Positions 6,746 through 15,396 of a DNA stretch of 64,000 bases are shown here, in pieces (within the stretch, counting starts at the first letter, position 1; every line of letters begins with the position of its first letter). The notes below the pieces were generated by a model. The model was not told the origin of the DNA. It was given only the letters and a program-made list of their open reading frames with translations, and ran no database searches. The position numbers and the translations under genes were made by a program. The DNA is taken from the NCBI RefSeq assembly GCF_046250185.1, contig NZ_CP176469.1. One strand, written 5' to 3'. Source of the DNA: Litorimonas sp046250185 (lineage in GTDB: Bacteria > Pseudomonadota > Alphaproteobacteria > Caulobacterales > Maricaulaceae).

Positions 6746-9169
6746 CTAATGCGCGGCAGCGTCGCCTGGGATCGTATTGGCAGGGGCAAAAGCTAGGCCA
6801 GCCAAAGCAGCTTCATCAGACGCTGTCCACTCGATCTTTTTGATCTTCCCCGTCAATGCATGTTCCAAGACCTCGTCAACATTGCTGACCGGGATGATTT
6901 CCAGCGCAGATTTCACATTGTCTGGAATATCGGCCAAGTCTTTGGCGTTATCTTGGGGAATCAGCACTGTCTTCACACCGCCACGAAGCGCGGCGAGCAG
7001 CTTCTCTTTTAACCCGCCAATCGGCAAGACACGACCGCGTAAGGTGATTTCGCCCGTCATGGCGATGTCTTTGCGGACTGGGATTTGCGTCAGCACAGAC
7101 ACCATTGCGGTAATCATACCAACACCTGCGCTTGGACCATCCTTAGGCGTTGCGCCTTCTGGCACGTGCACGTGAATATCGGTCGTACGGAACTGACGTG
7201 GGCTAATGCCCAGCTCGGGGGCGCGCGCTTGAATATAGCTATTGGCGGCAGAAATCGATTCCTTCATAACCTCTTTAAGGTTGCCCGTAATCGTCATTTT
7301 ACCGCGTCCCGCCATGGAAACAGCCTCGATCGTCAATATATCTCCGCCGACTGATGTCCAAGCCAAACCCGTCACGACCCCGACCTTGTTCTCTGTCTCC
7401 GTCATGCCGAACCGGTGCTTCTTCACTCCAAGCAGATCGTCCAGATTATCAGTTGTCACGACCATAGAAGTTACCTCTTTTGAGATAATCCGCTTGAGCG
7501 ACTTGCGGGCGAGGCGCGCGATTTCGCGTTTCAGGCTCCGTACACCAGCTTCTTGCGTGTAATAGCGAATGACGTCGCGCAACGCCGCGTCCTCAATAGA
7601 GAATTCAGCGTCCGTCAATCCATGTTCTTTAATTTGATCAGGAATGAGGTGTCGCTTAGCGATCTCAACCTTTTCGTCTTCGGTATAGCCAGGAATACGA
7701 ATGATCTCCATACGATCTAGCAAAGGCTGTGGCATGTTTAGGCTATTCGCCGTTGTGATAAACATGACGTCAGACAGGTCATAATCAACGTCCAAATAAT
7801 GATCATTAAATGTATCGTTTTGTTCTGGGTCCAACACTTCAAGCAAGGCCGCAGATGGATCACCACGGTGATCAGAGCCCATCTTATCTATCTCATCAAA
7901 TAGAAATAGTGGATTGTTATACTTAGCTTTTTTCATAGACTGGATAACGCGACCCGGCATTGAGCCAATATAAGTCCGGCGATGTCCACGAATTTCGCTT
8001 TCGTCCCTAACGCCGCCGAGCGATACGCGCACAAATTCACGCCCAGTCGCCCGTGCAACGGATTTTCCGAGCGAGGTTTTACCCACACCAGGTGGGCCAA
8101 CGAGGCACAGAATCGGGCCTTTGACTTTCTTCGTGCGGGTCTGCACGGCCAAGTGCTCAATAATACGCTCTTTGACCTTATCCAGACCATAATGATCTTT
8201 GTCGAGAATGGCTTGCGCCTTGGCAAGATCGCGCTGAACGCGCTTCTTCTTGCCCCACGGCACGGAGAGCATCCAATCGATATAGTTGCGGGAGACATTG
8301 GCCTCAGCGCTCATCGAACTCATCTGCTTGAGTTTCTTCAGCTCGGCCGTCACTTTTTCGAGGGCTTCTTTTGTCAGCTTCGTCGCCGCGACCTTCTCTT
8401 GCAGTTCGGCCATTTCGTCTGGGCCGTCACCGTTGCCAAGCTCGCTTTGGATCGCTTTCATCTGCTCGTTTAGGTAATATTCGCGCTGGGTCTTCTCCAT
8501 CTGACGCTTCACGCGGCCACGAATTTTCTTCTCGACTTTCAAAACAGACAACTCGCCTTCGATCAGGCCGAGGATTTGGTTCAGGCGCTCGGCCACATCT
8601 GTTGTTTCAAGGAGTTCTTGCTTCTTCTCGATCGGGGCATTGAGATGAACTGAAATGATGTCAGACACTTTGTCAGCATCCGTCGTTTCCGTCACGGAAG
8701 TCACAACTTCTTCCGCGATTTTCTTGTTTAACTTGCCATAGCCTTCAAACTGCTCACGCACAGTTTTGGCGAGCGCTTTGGTTTTCTTTGTGTCGGCAAT
8801 ATCAGATGCCGTGACAGCAACTTCAGCTTCTAAGAAATTCTTATTATCTTTGTAAGCTACGACTTGCGCCCGGTCTTGGCCTTCGACCAAAACGCGAACC
8901 GTGCCGTCAGGGAGTTTGAGTAGCTGCAAAATCTTTGCGATACACCCTCGATCATAGATCGCGTCAGGCTTCGGATCGTCTTCGCCAGCATCCTTTTGCG
9001 TCAAAAGCATGATCCGTTTTTCAGCCGTCATCACGTCTTCAAGCGCCTTGATAGACTTTTCGCGTCCCACAAAAAGAGGCACGACCATGTGCGGAAACAC
9101 GACAATATCGCGCAACGGCAGGACGGGGAGCGTGTGGGTCTCGGATGGTGTTTGATCTGACATTTGCAT
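6746..9169 (-). CDS. lon: ATP-dependent protease La (Lon)
   Basis: Homo-oligomeric cytoplasmic AAA+ serine protease that degrades misfolded proteins and selected regulators. Over 807 residues it shows the LON substrate-binding domain (about 14-205), a coiled linker, the AAA+ module with Walker A GPPGVGKT at 358-365 and Walker B LFLFDEID at 421-428, and the C-terminal protease domain with catalytic S680 in PKDGPSAG and K723 in GGLKEKLL. Two ATGs (9169 and 9163) are possible; the second is better placed behind AAAGAG. clpX, clpP and tig precede it on the same strand, and a candidate RpoH promoter lies 40-70 bases upstream. Confidence 0.97.
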   Translation of the reverse strand: MQMSDQTPSETHTLPVLPLRDIVVFPHMVVPLFVGREKSIKALEDVMTAEKRIMLLTQKDAGEDDPKPDAIYDRGCIAKILQLLKLPDGTVRVLVEGQDRAQVVAYKDNKNFLEAEVAVTASDIADTKKTKALAKTVREQFEGYGKLNKKIAEEVVTSVTETTDADKVSDIISVHLNAPIEKKQELLETTDVAERLNQILGLIEGELSVLKVEKKIRGRVKRQMEKTQREYYLNEQMKAIQSELGNGDGPDEMAELQEKVAATKLTKEALEKVTAELKKLKQMSSMSAEANVSRNYIDWMLSVPWGKKKRVQRDLAKAQAILDKDHYGLDKVKERIIEHLAVQTRTKKVKGPILCLVGPPGVGKTSLGKSVARATGREFVRVSLGGVRDESEIRGHRRTYIGSMPGRVIQSMKKAKYNNPLFLFDEIDKMGSDHRGDPSAALLEVLDPEQNDTFNDHYLDVDYDLSDVMFITTANSLNMPQPLLDRMEIIRIPGYTEDEKVEIAKRHLIPDQIKEHGLTDAEFSIEDAALRDVIRYYTQEAGVRSLKREIARLARKSLKRIISKEVTSMVVTTDNLDDLLGVKKHRFGMTETENKVGVVTGLAWTSVGGDILTIEAVSMAGRGKMTITGNLKEVMKESISAANSYIQARAPELGISPRQFRTTDIHVHVPEGATPKDGPSAGVGMITAMVSVLTQIPVRKDIAMTGEITLRGRVLPIGGLKEKLLAALRGGVKTVLIPQDNAKDLADIPDNVKSALEIIPVSNVDEVLEHALTGKIKKIEWTASDEAALAGLAFAPANTIPGDAAAH

Positions 9170-9208
9170 CTCTTTTGTACGTAACCGACTCTATGTCGGA
9201 TGAACACT

Positions 9209-9239
9209 TAAGGTGGGATGCAACGGCGTAGGTTTCAAG
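9209..9239 (-). promoter_or_regulatory. Candidate heat-shock (RpoH) promoter of lon
   Basis: On the minus strand CTTGAAA (9239-9233) is followed after about 15 bases by CCCACCTT, resembling the alphaproteobacterial sigma-32 pattern CTTGAA...CCCCATNT. The -10 match is partial. A short hairpin (CCGAC/GTCGG, 9185-9199) follows in the leader. Assigned by eye. Confidence 0.4.
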
Positions 9240-9318
9240 GCCTTTACACCCGAATAAACCCACTCACCTTGGTATTTTTACAGCGTCTTGAAGCGCAGTG
9301 GCCTAAAATGATCAGGCA

Positions 9319-9342
9319 CAAAAAAGGGAGGCCAAACCTCCC
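9319..9342 (-). terminator. Terminator after clpX
   Basis: Perfect 6-bp GC stem (GGGAGG with CCTCCC, loop of five) followed on the minus strand by TTTTTT, starting seven bases after the clpX stop. It separates clpX from lon transcription. Confidence 0.9.
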
Positions 9343-9348
9343 CCTCCG

Positions 9349-10611
9349 CTATGACGCTTTATCTTTTTTCTTCGCGCTCTCTGCATAAATTAGGAGCGGC
9401 TTGGCGGAGCCTTCAACAACTTCGCCGTTAATCACGACTTCTTCGACGCCTTCATAGGCAGGCAAATCATACATGCTATCGAGTAGAATACCTTCCATGA
9501 TAGAACGCAATCCACGCGCGCCTGTTTTGCGAGCCAACGCTTTCTTCGCAATCGCTTTAAGCGCATCGTCAGAGAATGTCAGTTTAACATTTTCCATGCT
9601 AAACAGCGTTTCGTATTGCTTGACCAGCGCGTTACGCGGCTGCGTCAGGATCGTCACGAGGGCTTCGGCATCAAGATCGGTTAGCGTGGCGATGACTGGC
9701 AGGCGCCCGACAAATTCAGGGATAAGGCCAAAACGAGTCAAATCTTCCGGCTCAACGCCTTGGAGAATGTCGCCCACACCGCGCTCATCAATTTCTTTCA
9801 CGCTACCGCCAAAGCCGATGGAAGATCCCTCACCGCGGCTTGAAATCACTTTATCGAGACCCGCAAACGCGCCGCCAACGACAAAGAGTATGTTAGTCGT
9901 ATCGACTTGCAGGAATTCTTGCTGCGGATGCTTCCGGCCGCCTTGTGGCGGAACAGACGCAACAGTGCCTTCCATAATTTTCAGCAGCGCTTGCTGTACG
10001 CCCTCACCTGACACATCGCGCGTGATGGACGGATTATCAGATTTACGTGAAATCTTATCAACTTCGTCAATATATACGATGCCGCGCTGCGCCCGCTCGA
10101 CATTGTAATCTGCGCTTTGGAGCAATTTCAGGATGATGTTTTCGACGTCTTCGCCGACATAACCCGCTTCCGTCAGAGTTGTCGCGTCCGCCATGGTAAA
10201 AGGAACGTCCAAAATCCGAGCCAAAGTTTGCGCTAGCAATGTCTTACCGCAACCCGTCGGCCCAACCAGCAAGATGTTCGATTTCGCAAGCTCTACGTCA
10301 GGGTTAGATGCCGCATGGTTCAAACGCTTGTAATGGTTATGGACGGCCACAGACAAAACGCGCTTCGCATAAGCCTGCCCAATGACATAATCATCGAGAA
10401 TGTCGCAGATTTCTTGCGGAGTTGGCACACCTTCTTGCGTTTTCGCTAGGGCGCCTTTGCCTTCTTCTTTGATAATATCCATGCAAAGTTCGACACATTC
10501 GTCGCAAATAAACACGGTTGGCCCAGCGATAAGCTTACGGACTTCGTGCTGGCTTTTGCCGCAGAATGAGCAATACAACGTATTCTTGCTGTCTGTTGTC
10601 GATTTGCTCAT
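9349..10611 (-). CDS. clpX: ATP-dependent Clp protease ATP-binding subunit ClpX
   Basis: AAA+ unfoldase that feeds tagged substrates, including ssrA-tagged chains, into ClpP. The N-terminal zinc-binding domain has C14, C17, C36 and C39 and is the docking site for SspB. Walker A GPTGCGKT is at 117-124 and Walker B IVYIDEVDK around 178-186, followed by sensor motifs in VGRLPVIA and TGARGLRSI. Length 420 is typical. It lies downstream of clpP after 176 bases that contain a perfect palindrome, and ends in a strong terminator. SspB and tmRNA are both encoded in this window. Confidence 0.98.
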   Translation of the reverse strand: MSKSTTDSKNTLYCSFCGKSQHEVRKLIAGPTVFICDECVELCMDIIKEEGKGALAKTQEGVPTPQEICDILDDYVIGQAYAKRVLSVAVHNHYKRLNHAASNPDVELAKSNILLVGPTGCGKTLLAQTLARILDVPFTMADATTLTEAGYVGEDVENIILKLLQSADYNVERAQRGIVYIDEVDKISRKSDNPSITRDVSGEGVQQALLKIMEGTVASVPPQGGRKHPQQEFLQVDTTNILFVVGGAFAGLDKVISSRGEGSSIGFGGSVKEIDERGVGDILQGVEPEDLTRFGLIPEFVGRLPVIATLTDLDAEALVTILTQPRNALVKQYETLFSMENVKLTFSDDALKAIAKKALARKTGARGLRSIMEGILLDSMYDLPAYEGVEEVVINGEVVEGSAKPLLIYAESAKKKDKAS

Positions 10612-10665
10612 AGTATTCGTCCGTTGTGTGCCCGTTTATGGGTCGTATCTTTGCAATTTTTGTGC

Positions 10666-10683
10666 CGCGAGTCAGGACTCGCG
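10666..10683. repeat. Perfect 8-bp palindrome with two GANTC sites in the clpX leader
   Basis: CGCGAGTC and GACTCGCG are separated by two bases, 55-72 bases upstream of the clpX start. Each arm contains a GANTC, the CcrM methylation site of alphaproteobacteria. No T-run follows on either strand, so it is not an intrinsic terminator; an operator or leader hairpin is possible. Confidence 0.5.
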
Positions 10684-10787
10684 ACTTAGTAAAGCTGCAA
10701 TTTCTAACAGCTCTACAATAGTTTTGTTAATCTCGCCTTACACGAGACGTCAATAGCGCATTTTTCGCGTTAGCAGCGAAGCCGTCG

Positions 10788-11417
10788 CTATTTCTCTTCA
10801 CCGCGCTTGGCGTAGACGTGATCGACAATGCCGAAATCTTTAGCTTCTTGTGCCGTCATAAAGTGATCGCGGTCGAGCGTTTTTTCGATCGTCGCGTATT
10901 TTTTGCCTGTATGTTCGACGTAGATTTCGTTCAAACGCTTTTTCATCGCGAGGATGTCTTTGGCGTGACGCTCAATGTCAGACGCTTGACCGCGGAAACC
11001 GCCAGAGGGCTGATGCACCATCACGCGCGCATTTGGCAGGGCAATCCGCATGTCTGGCTCACCGGCACAGAGCAGGAGCGACCCCATAGAACAGGCTTGG
11101 CCCATGCACACGGTCGACACTGGGGATTTGATGTACTGCATCGTATCGTAAATCGCCATGCCAGCTGTCACCACGCCGCCAGGGCTGTTGATATACATGC
11201 TGATCTCTTTCTTCGGGTTCTCTGACTCGAGAAACAGAAGCTGCGCGGTGATAGAAGCGGCCATACCGTCTTCGACAACGCCAGAGAGGAAGATAATGCG
11301 GTCACGCAGCAGGCGCGAGTAAATATCGAAGGCGCGCTCACCACGGCTAGATTGCTCAACCACTGTCGGGATGAGATAATTCGTGGCGTGGTCCATTTGA
11401 GCAATAGGGTCAAACAT
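10788..11417 (-). CDS. clpP: ATP-dependent Clp protease proteolytic subunit ClpP
   Basis: Tetradecameric serine protease chamber that works with ClpX (and ClpA). The catalytic triad is visible as S110 in GQACSMGS, H135 in MVHQP and D184 in LDRDHF; length 209 matches full-size ClpP with a short propeptide. The C-terminus reads VYAKRGEEK. It lies between tig and clpX in the common tig-clpP-clpX order and is preceded by a candidate RpoH promoter. Confidence 0.98.
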   Translation of the reverse strand: MFDPIAQMDHATNYLIPTVVEQSSRGERAFDIYSRLLRDRIIFLSGVVEDGMAASITAQLLFLESENPKKEISMYINSPGGVVTAGMAIYDTMQYIKSPVSTVCMGQACSMGSLLLCAGEPDMRIALPNARVMVHQPSGGFRGQASDIERHAKDILAMKKRLNEIYVEHTGKKYATIEKTLDRDHFMTAQEAKDFGIVDHVYAKRGEEK

Positions 11418-11492
11418 AATGTGTTCCTTGTGGATGGGGCCGCAGAGCGAGTGATTCGGATGACCTACTCTGCCTATGAAATCATTACTGAT

Positions 11493-11521
11493 ATATTGAG
11501 AGTTTCGCCTTGCAATTCAAG
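11493..11521 (-). promoter_or_regulatory. Candidate heat-shock (RpoH) promoter of clpP
   Basis: Minus-strand CTTGAA (11521-11516), 15-base spacer, then CTCAATAT (11500-11493), close to the alphaproteobacterial sigma-32 pattern. It lies about 75 bases before the clpP ATG and just after the tig terminator. Assigned by eye. Confidence 0.5.
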
Positions 11522-11543
11522 TGCCGTGACTGCGGCGTATTGC

Positions 11544-11577
11544 AAATAAAAAGCCCGACTGGATAGTCGAGCTTTTG
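11544..11577 (-). terminator. Terminator after tig
   Basis: A 9-bp stem (AGCTCGACT with AGTCGGGCT, one G-U; 11552-11560 and 11565-11573) with a 4-base loop and a TTTTATTT tail on the minus strand. It ends tig transcription about 130 bases after the stop codon, before the clpP promoter. Confidence 0.88.
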
Positions 11578-11705
11578 AATCTGCCTGGCGGGCCATGTTT
11601 AAATCCAAATCTGGAGCATGGCGCGGAGCATTTTTTGACATTAAATCCCAGAAATTGAACGAAGTCTGTTCATTTTCTGTGATTTTGTTTTGAACAAAAA
11701 TTGCC

Positions 11706-13046
11706 CTAAATCATACCATCGTCTTCAAAGAGGGTCTCTTTGTCGACTTTTTTCTCCGTCACTTTAGACTTTTCGATGATCAGGTCGACGACCTTTTCCT
11801 CATAGATTGGGGCACGAAGTTGAGCGATCGCTTGTGGGTTTTTCTGATAAAACTCAATGACTTGCTGCTCTTGGCCAGGATATTGACGCGCTTCGGCGAT
11901 CATAGCTTGCTGAAGCTCTTCATTGGAAATTTGGACTTCGTGCTTCTGACCCATTTCAGCCAGAACCAGACCAAGGCGAACACGGCGCTCTGCAATTTTG
12001 CGGTAATCTTTTTCGAGTTGCTTATCAGTTTTCTTGGCGTCGTCTTCGTCCAACTGACCCGCTTCTTTCTCGGCTTGAACCTGTGCCCAGATGTTTGAGA
12101 ATTCAGCTTCGACCATGCCAGGTGGCAGATCAAATTTGTGTTTTTTGTCCAACTCATCGAGGATCGCACGCTTGAGTTTCATGCGTGATTGCATGTCCAA
12201 CTGCCCATCATACTGCGTTTTGACAGCTGCTTTGAGCGCTTCCAGATCAGCGAGACCGAATTTCGCTGCAAATTCATCATCGATTTTCGCGTCTTGCTCG
12301 CCTTGCACCTCAATAACCTTCGTCGCAAAGACAGCGTCTTTACCGGCCAAGTCAGCGGACTGATATGGGTCAGGGAATGTGACTTTCACATCGAGTTCAT
12401 CGCCAGCTTTCACACCGATCAACTGATCTTCAAAACCTGGAATGAATGCGCCAGAACCTAGGACAAGCTGATGCCCTTCCATCGCGCCGCCGTCAAAGGC
12501 CACACCGTCGACCGTGCCGACAAAGTCGATCAAGACCGCGTCACCTTTTTTGGCTTTGGCTGTCTTGGCTTTCTTCTTATATGATTTTTGACCTTCGCCG
12601 AGCTTCGCGACTTCTTCTTCCAGCTCTTTGTCGTCCGCTTCGTGGACAAGGCGTGTGAACTTCAATTTCTCAAGATCAGTCACTTCGAAATCTGGGATTG
12701 ATTCGACTGTCAGTTGATATTCCAGATCCGCTTTGCCTTTGGTCACGTCATCGCCATTGGCGCGAAGATCGATCTTAGGCTGACCTGCTGGGCGGATTTT
12801 ATTGTCATTGATCGCTTTTTGCGAGCTTTCATTGACGACCTCTTCGACGAGGTCTTTCATAATGGATTGTCCGAACATTTTGCGGATATGGGCCACTGGC
12901 ACTTTACCCGGGCGGAAGCCTTTCAGAGAGACCTGCGGCTGCATCTCTTTAATTTTGGCCTCTAACTTCGTTTCCAAATCCTCTTTGGGCACTGTGATCG
13001 CGTAAGTGTGTGACAGGCCTTCAGCCTTGAGTTCTTCAATTTTCAT
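11706..13046 (-). CDS. tig: Trigger factor, ribosome-associated chaperone/prolyl isomerase
   Basis: Binds the ribosome exit tunnel and shields nascent chains. The 446-residue protein has the ribosome-binding N-domain with SLKGFRPGKVPVAHIRKMFG near residue 38, the FKBP-type PPIase domain around 150-245 (GDAVLIDFVGTVDG, FIPGFEDQLIGVKAGDE) and the long helical C-terminal arms (about 250-425). It heads the quality-control block tig-clpP-clpX-lon, and its own terminator separates it from clpP. Confidence 0.97.
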   Translation of the reverse strand: MKIEELKAEGLSHTYAITVPKEDLETKLEAKIKEMQPQVSLKGFRPGKVPVAHIRKMFGQSIMKDLVEEVVNESSQKAINDNKIRPAGQPKIDLRANGDDVTKGKADLEYQLTVESIPDFEVTDLEKLKFTRLVHEADDKELEEEVAKLGEGQKSYKKKAKTAKAKKGDAVLIDFVGTVDGVAFDGGAMEGHQLVLGSGAFIPGFEDQLIGVKAGDELDVKVTFPDPYQSADLAGKDAVFATKVIEVQGEQDAKIDDEFAAKFGLADLEALKAAVKTQYDGQLDMQSRMKLKRAILDELDKKHKFDLPPGMVEAEFSNIWAQVQAEKEAGQLDEDDAKKTDKQLEKDYRKIAERRVRLGLVLAEMGQKHEVQISNEELQQAMIAEARQYPGQEQQVIEFYQKNPQAIAQLRAPIYEEKVVDLIIEKSKVTEKKVDKETLFEDDGMI

Positions 13047-13254
13047 GACGGATATCCATCGGGTTGTCGATTGAGCAAGCGCGTGGCCCGTCCCAAATCG
13101 GTCGGTTCAAATTTTGGCGCCTTATGTCACGCCCGCAACGCGCTTGCAACGGCGATTATGGGCTGATTTACGGGAAATATCATGCTGGGCCCATGACGGG
13201 TCTTGCCGCGTAGTCATATGATATTAACTCTGTGGAGGCAGATACAATTTTATC

Positions 13255-13791
13255 ATGCAACCTTCTTGGTACTTATATCTTGGCATCTTCTTCGGCCCGT
13301 TCGTACAAGAAGATGCAGCTGTCCTCGCCGCTGCCACCCTCAGCGCATCTAACCCAAAGCATTTCCCCGTCGTTTTTTTCGTCATCTTGGGCGGCCTGAT
13401 TTTATCAGATATATGGAAATATTGGATCGGATACACCGCCCACGCTCACCCGCGCGCCAGACGTTTCGCTGAAAAAGAGCGTGTCATCAACATGGCTGAC
13501 AAAGTTCACAGCAACCTGTTTGCTACGCTGATGACGGCACGATTCGTTCCACTCGCTCGCGTGCCAGCTTATGTGGCATGCGGCTATTTCAAAGTGTCAT
13601 ACCTAAAGTTTTGCGTGATAATCGCGATAACAGCCCTGCTCTATACGACTGTAATTTTTGCAGCTTGCCACCTATTGGGCGAAGTATTTGGCGAACGCTT
13701 AGAGGTTATCCTCCCCCTGATAGGCGGAGGCATATTCTTTGTTGTTTTGATCGGCTTTTTCATCAAAAGATGGATCGCACAGCGCGACTGA
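13255..13791 (+). CDS. DedA-family-like inner membrane protein
   Basis: A 178-residue protein with about four to five hydrophobic segments and the DedA-type features FFGPFVQEDAAVLAAATL near the N-terminus and ARFVPLARVPAYVACGY near residue 93, where DedA proteins carry the R-F-x-P-x-x-R motif. These proteins are thought to be proton-dependent lipid or undecaprenyl-phosphate flippases. A GGAGG lies 17 bases upstream of the ATG, too far for ideal use, but no better in-frame start exists. It is divergent from tig and convergent with the lipoprotein gene that follows. Confidence 0.75.
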   Translation: MQPSWYLYLGIFFGPFVQEDAAVLAAATLSASNPKHFPVVFFVILGGLILSDIWKYWIGYTAHAHPRARRFAEKERVINMADKVHSNLFATLMTARFVPLARVPAYVACGYFKVSYLKFCVIIAITALLYTTVIFAACHLLGEVFGERLEVILPLIGGGIFFVVLIGFFIKRWIAQRD

Positions 13792-13796
13792 CCAGC

Positions 13797-14411
13797 TTAA
13801 CTCGCGACTTCGCCTTCCAGCCACGCAATAATATCTGACATCGCCGCCTTGTTCGCCCCTTCGATCGCCTCAACGATTGCGGACACACGCACAGCGTCGG
13901 CCCGCTGTGTTTGTCGTGTCGAGAATGTCCCGAGCAATGTGCGGTCACTGGCGTTTGAAAACGTCACGTCATAGCGAACAATCGCGAGCGGCGCCCGCTC
14001 TTCACCTTGATCAAATTGCGCTTCGAAATTCTTGATCGTCAGATGCACACGCGTTTGCGTTCGCGCGCCAGATGACGGCAAAACACCGATGAGCTTTGGC
14101 GAAGCCGACATGGCGGAGATGAGCGCATCCTGCACCATAATCGGCGTGACCTCCGCCCATTCCGCGCCGCTCGCCGTTGCCAGACGACTGCCATCTGGCG
14201 AGACAACAATGTCTTTGCTCTCGAAATAGGTTGAGGATGCAGGACGGTCAACGCGAATGATTTCGGCGTTAGGCTCTGCGGCGCTGGCGACCTCCGCCGT
14301 CGACAAGCGGTAAATTGACGGCGCTGGCGCGGGCTCTGGCAGCAATGAAATACAGCCAGACAGCCCAAGGCCTAAAACCCCTGCCCCTAAAAATCGCAGC
14401 GAAGTCATCAT
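13797..14411 (-). CDS. ABC-type transport auxiliary lipoprotein of the MCE system (LinN/PqiC-like)
   Basis: A 204-residue lipoprotein with signal peptide and lipobox LSGC (lipidated C20), then a Pro-rich spacer and the domain of the ABC-type transport auxiliary lipoprotein family (IIRVDRPASSTYFESKDIVV, then TPIMVQDALISAMS). Such lipoproteins are thought to sit in the outer membrane and receive or deliver lipids for the MCE transporter. It overlaps the MCE gene by four bases and is last in the operon. The permease, ATPase, MCE, lipoprotein set matches Sphingobium LinKLMN. Confidence 0.82.
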   Translation of the reverse strand: MMTSLRFLGAGVLGLGLSGCISLLPEPAPAPSIYRLSTAEVASAAEPNAEIIRVDRPASSTYFESKDIVVSPDGSRLATASGAEWAEVTPIMVQDALISAMSASPKLIGVLPSSGARTQTRVHLTIKNFEAQFDQGEERAPLAIVRYDVTFSNASDRTLLGTFSTRQTQRADAVRVSAIVEAIEGANKAAMSDIIAWLEGEVAS

Positions 14412-15385
14412 TGCGGTATCTCCACAGTTTCCCTTTGCGAGCCAGAGATAAACTGCCCCGGATTTTGCTCTATGCTATCGGCCACACGCCCGAGCGAAAT
14501 AACGACGCGGCGGATAGCATCAATCGTTTCTTCGAGGTCGGTCAGGCCAGAGTTAGACAAGCGGTTAATCGCGTCGCGCGCATCAACAATCAATTCGTCC
14601 GCCCCTGTCGCGGCGGTATCAAATGAACCCAGCGTTTTATCGACCTCGTTCAACGTCTCCTGCAAACGCGCTGCAAGTTCGGTCAAATCTTCTTTAAACA
14701 CATCATCCACAGACCCAGCCGTTGTCGTGACTGCGTCCGCCGCCGTCGTCACCGCTTTGCCCGCTTTGGAGAAGTCCCGCATCATCTGATTGAGCGCTTG
14801 CATATCAAATTCCGAGGTATCTAGGTCGCCCGTGACACGACGCAGATTGACCAAAATACCTTGAAAGTCTTCAATCGCTTCAGGTGACAAAGTTGCATTT
14901 ATGCGGTTAAGCGCTTTCTGCGCCCCTTCGATAACGGAGCCGCCATCGTCAAGAAACGTATCGATCTGACTCATCTGCCCTTTGATTTGCCGCGTGCCTT
15001 TACCCGGTAAATCTTTCAAAAGCGGGTAGCCTTCACCGCCTGAGAAAATTTGAATATAGGTAAGGCCCGTGAGCCCCAACGGTTCCAGCCGCGCATAGCT
15101 TTTCGTGTCAACGGGCGTTGCCGTATCGACTTCTATATCAGCCAACACACGATTGGGGTCATTGGGGTCAAGTCGCAAGGCCGTGACGGATCCGACATTC
15201 AAGCCGTTAAATCGCACTTCACTGCCTTGGGATAATCCTCGCACTGGGCCGTTAAAGCTGACTTCATACTGATCAAATTGTTGATTAAATTGTGCGCCAG
15301 ATAACCAAACAATGAAGGCCATAGCTGCGCCCAAAGCGACCAGAACAAAAGCTCCGATGAGCGCATAATGTGCTTTATTTTCCAT
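14408..15385 (-). CDS. MlaD/MCE-domain periplasmic lipid-binding protein
   Basis: Membrane-anchored MCE protein of a lipid ABC transporter. It has one N-terminal transmembrane helix (about residues 8-30), a single MCE domain (about 38-118; VSFNGPVRGLSQGSEVRFNGLNVGSV, GLTGLTYIQI) and a long helical C-terminal part (about 140-310) likely to oligomerise. At 325 residues it is longer than MlaD of E. coli (about 180) and closer to LinM-type proteins. It lies between the ATPase gene (12 bases away) and the auxiliary lipoprotein gene (4-base overlap). Confidence 0.88.
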   Translation of the reverse strand: MENKAHYALIGAFVLVALGAAMAFIVWLSGAQFNQQFDQYEVSFNGPVRGLSQGSEVRFNGLNVGSVTALRLDPNDPNRVLADIEVDTATPVDTKSYARLEPLGLTGLTYIQIFSGGEGYPLLKDLPGKGTRQIKGQMSQIDTFLDDGGSVIEGAQKALNRINATLSPEAIEDFQGILVNLRRVTGDLDTSEFDMQALNQMMRDFSKAGKAVTTAADAVTTTAGSVDDVFKEDLTELAARLQETLNEVDKTLGSFDTAATGADELIVDARDAINRLSNSGLTDLEETIDAIRRVVISLGRVADSIEQNPGQFISGSQRETVEIPQ

Positions 15386-15396
15386 GCCTTACAGCC

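Noticed and set aside
7982..8473. Long plus-strand frame inside lon
   Set aside because: Antisense shadow of the AAA+ domain of lon.
10666..10683. Palindrome before clpX as a terminator of clpP
   Set aside because: No T-run on the minus strand after the stem.
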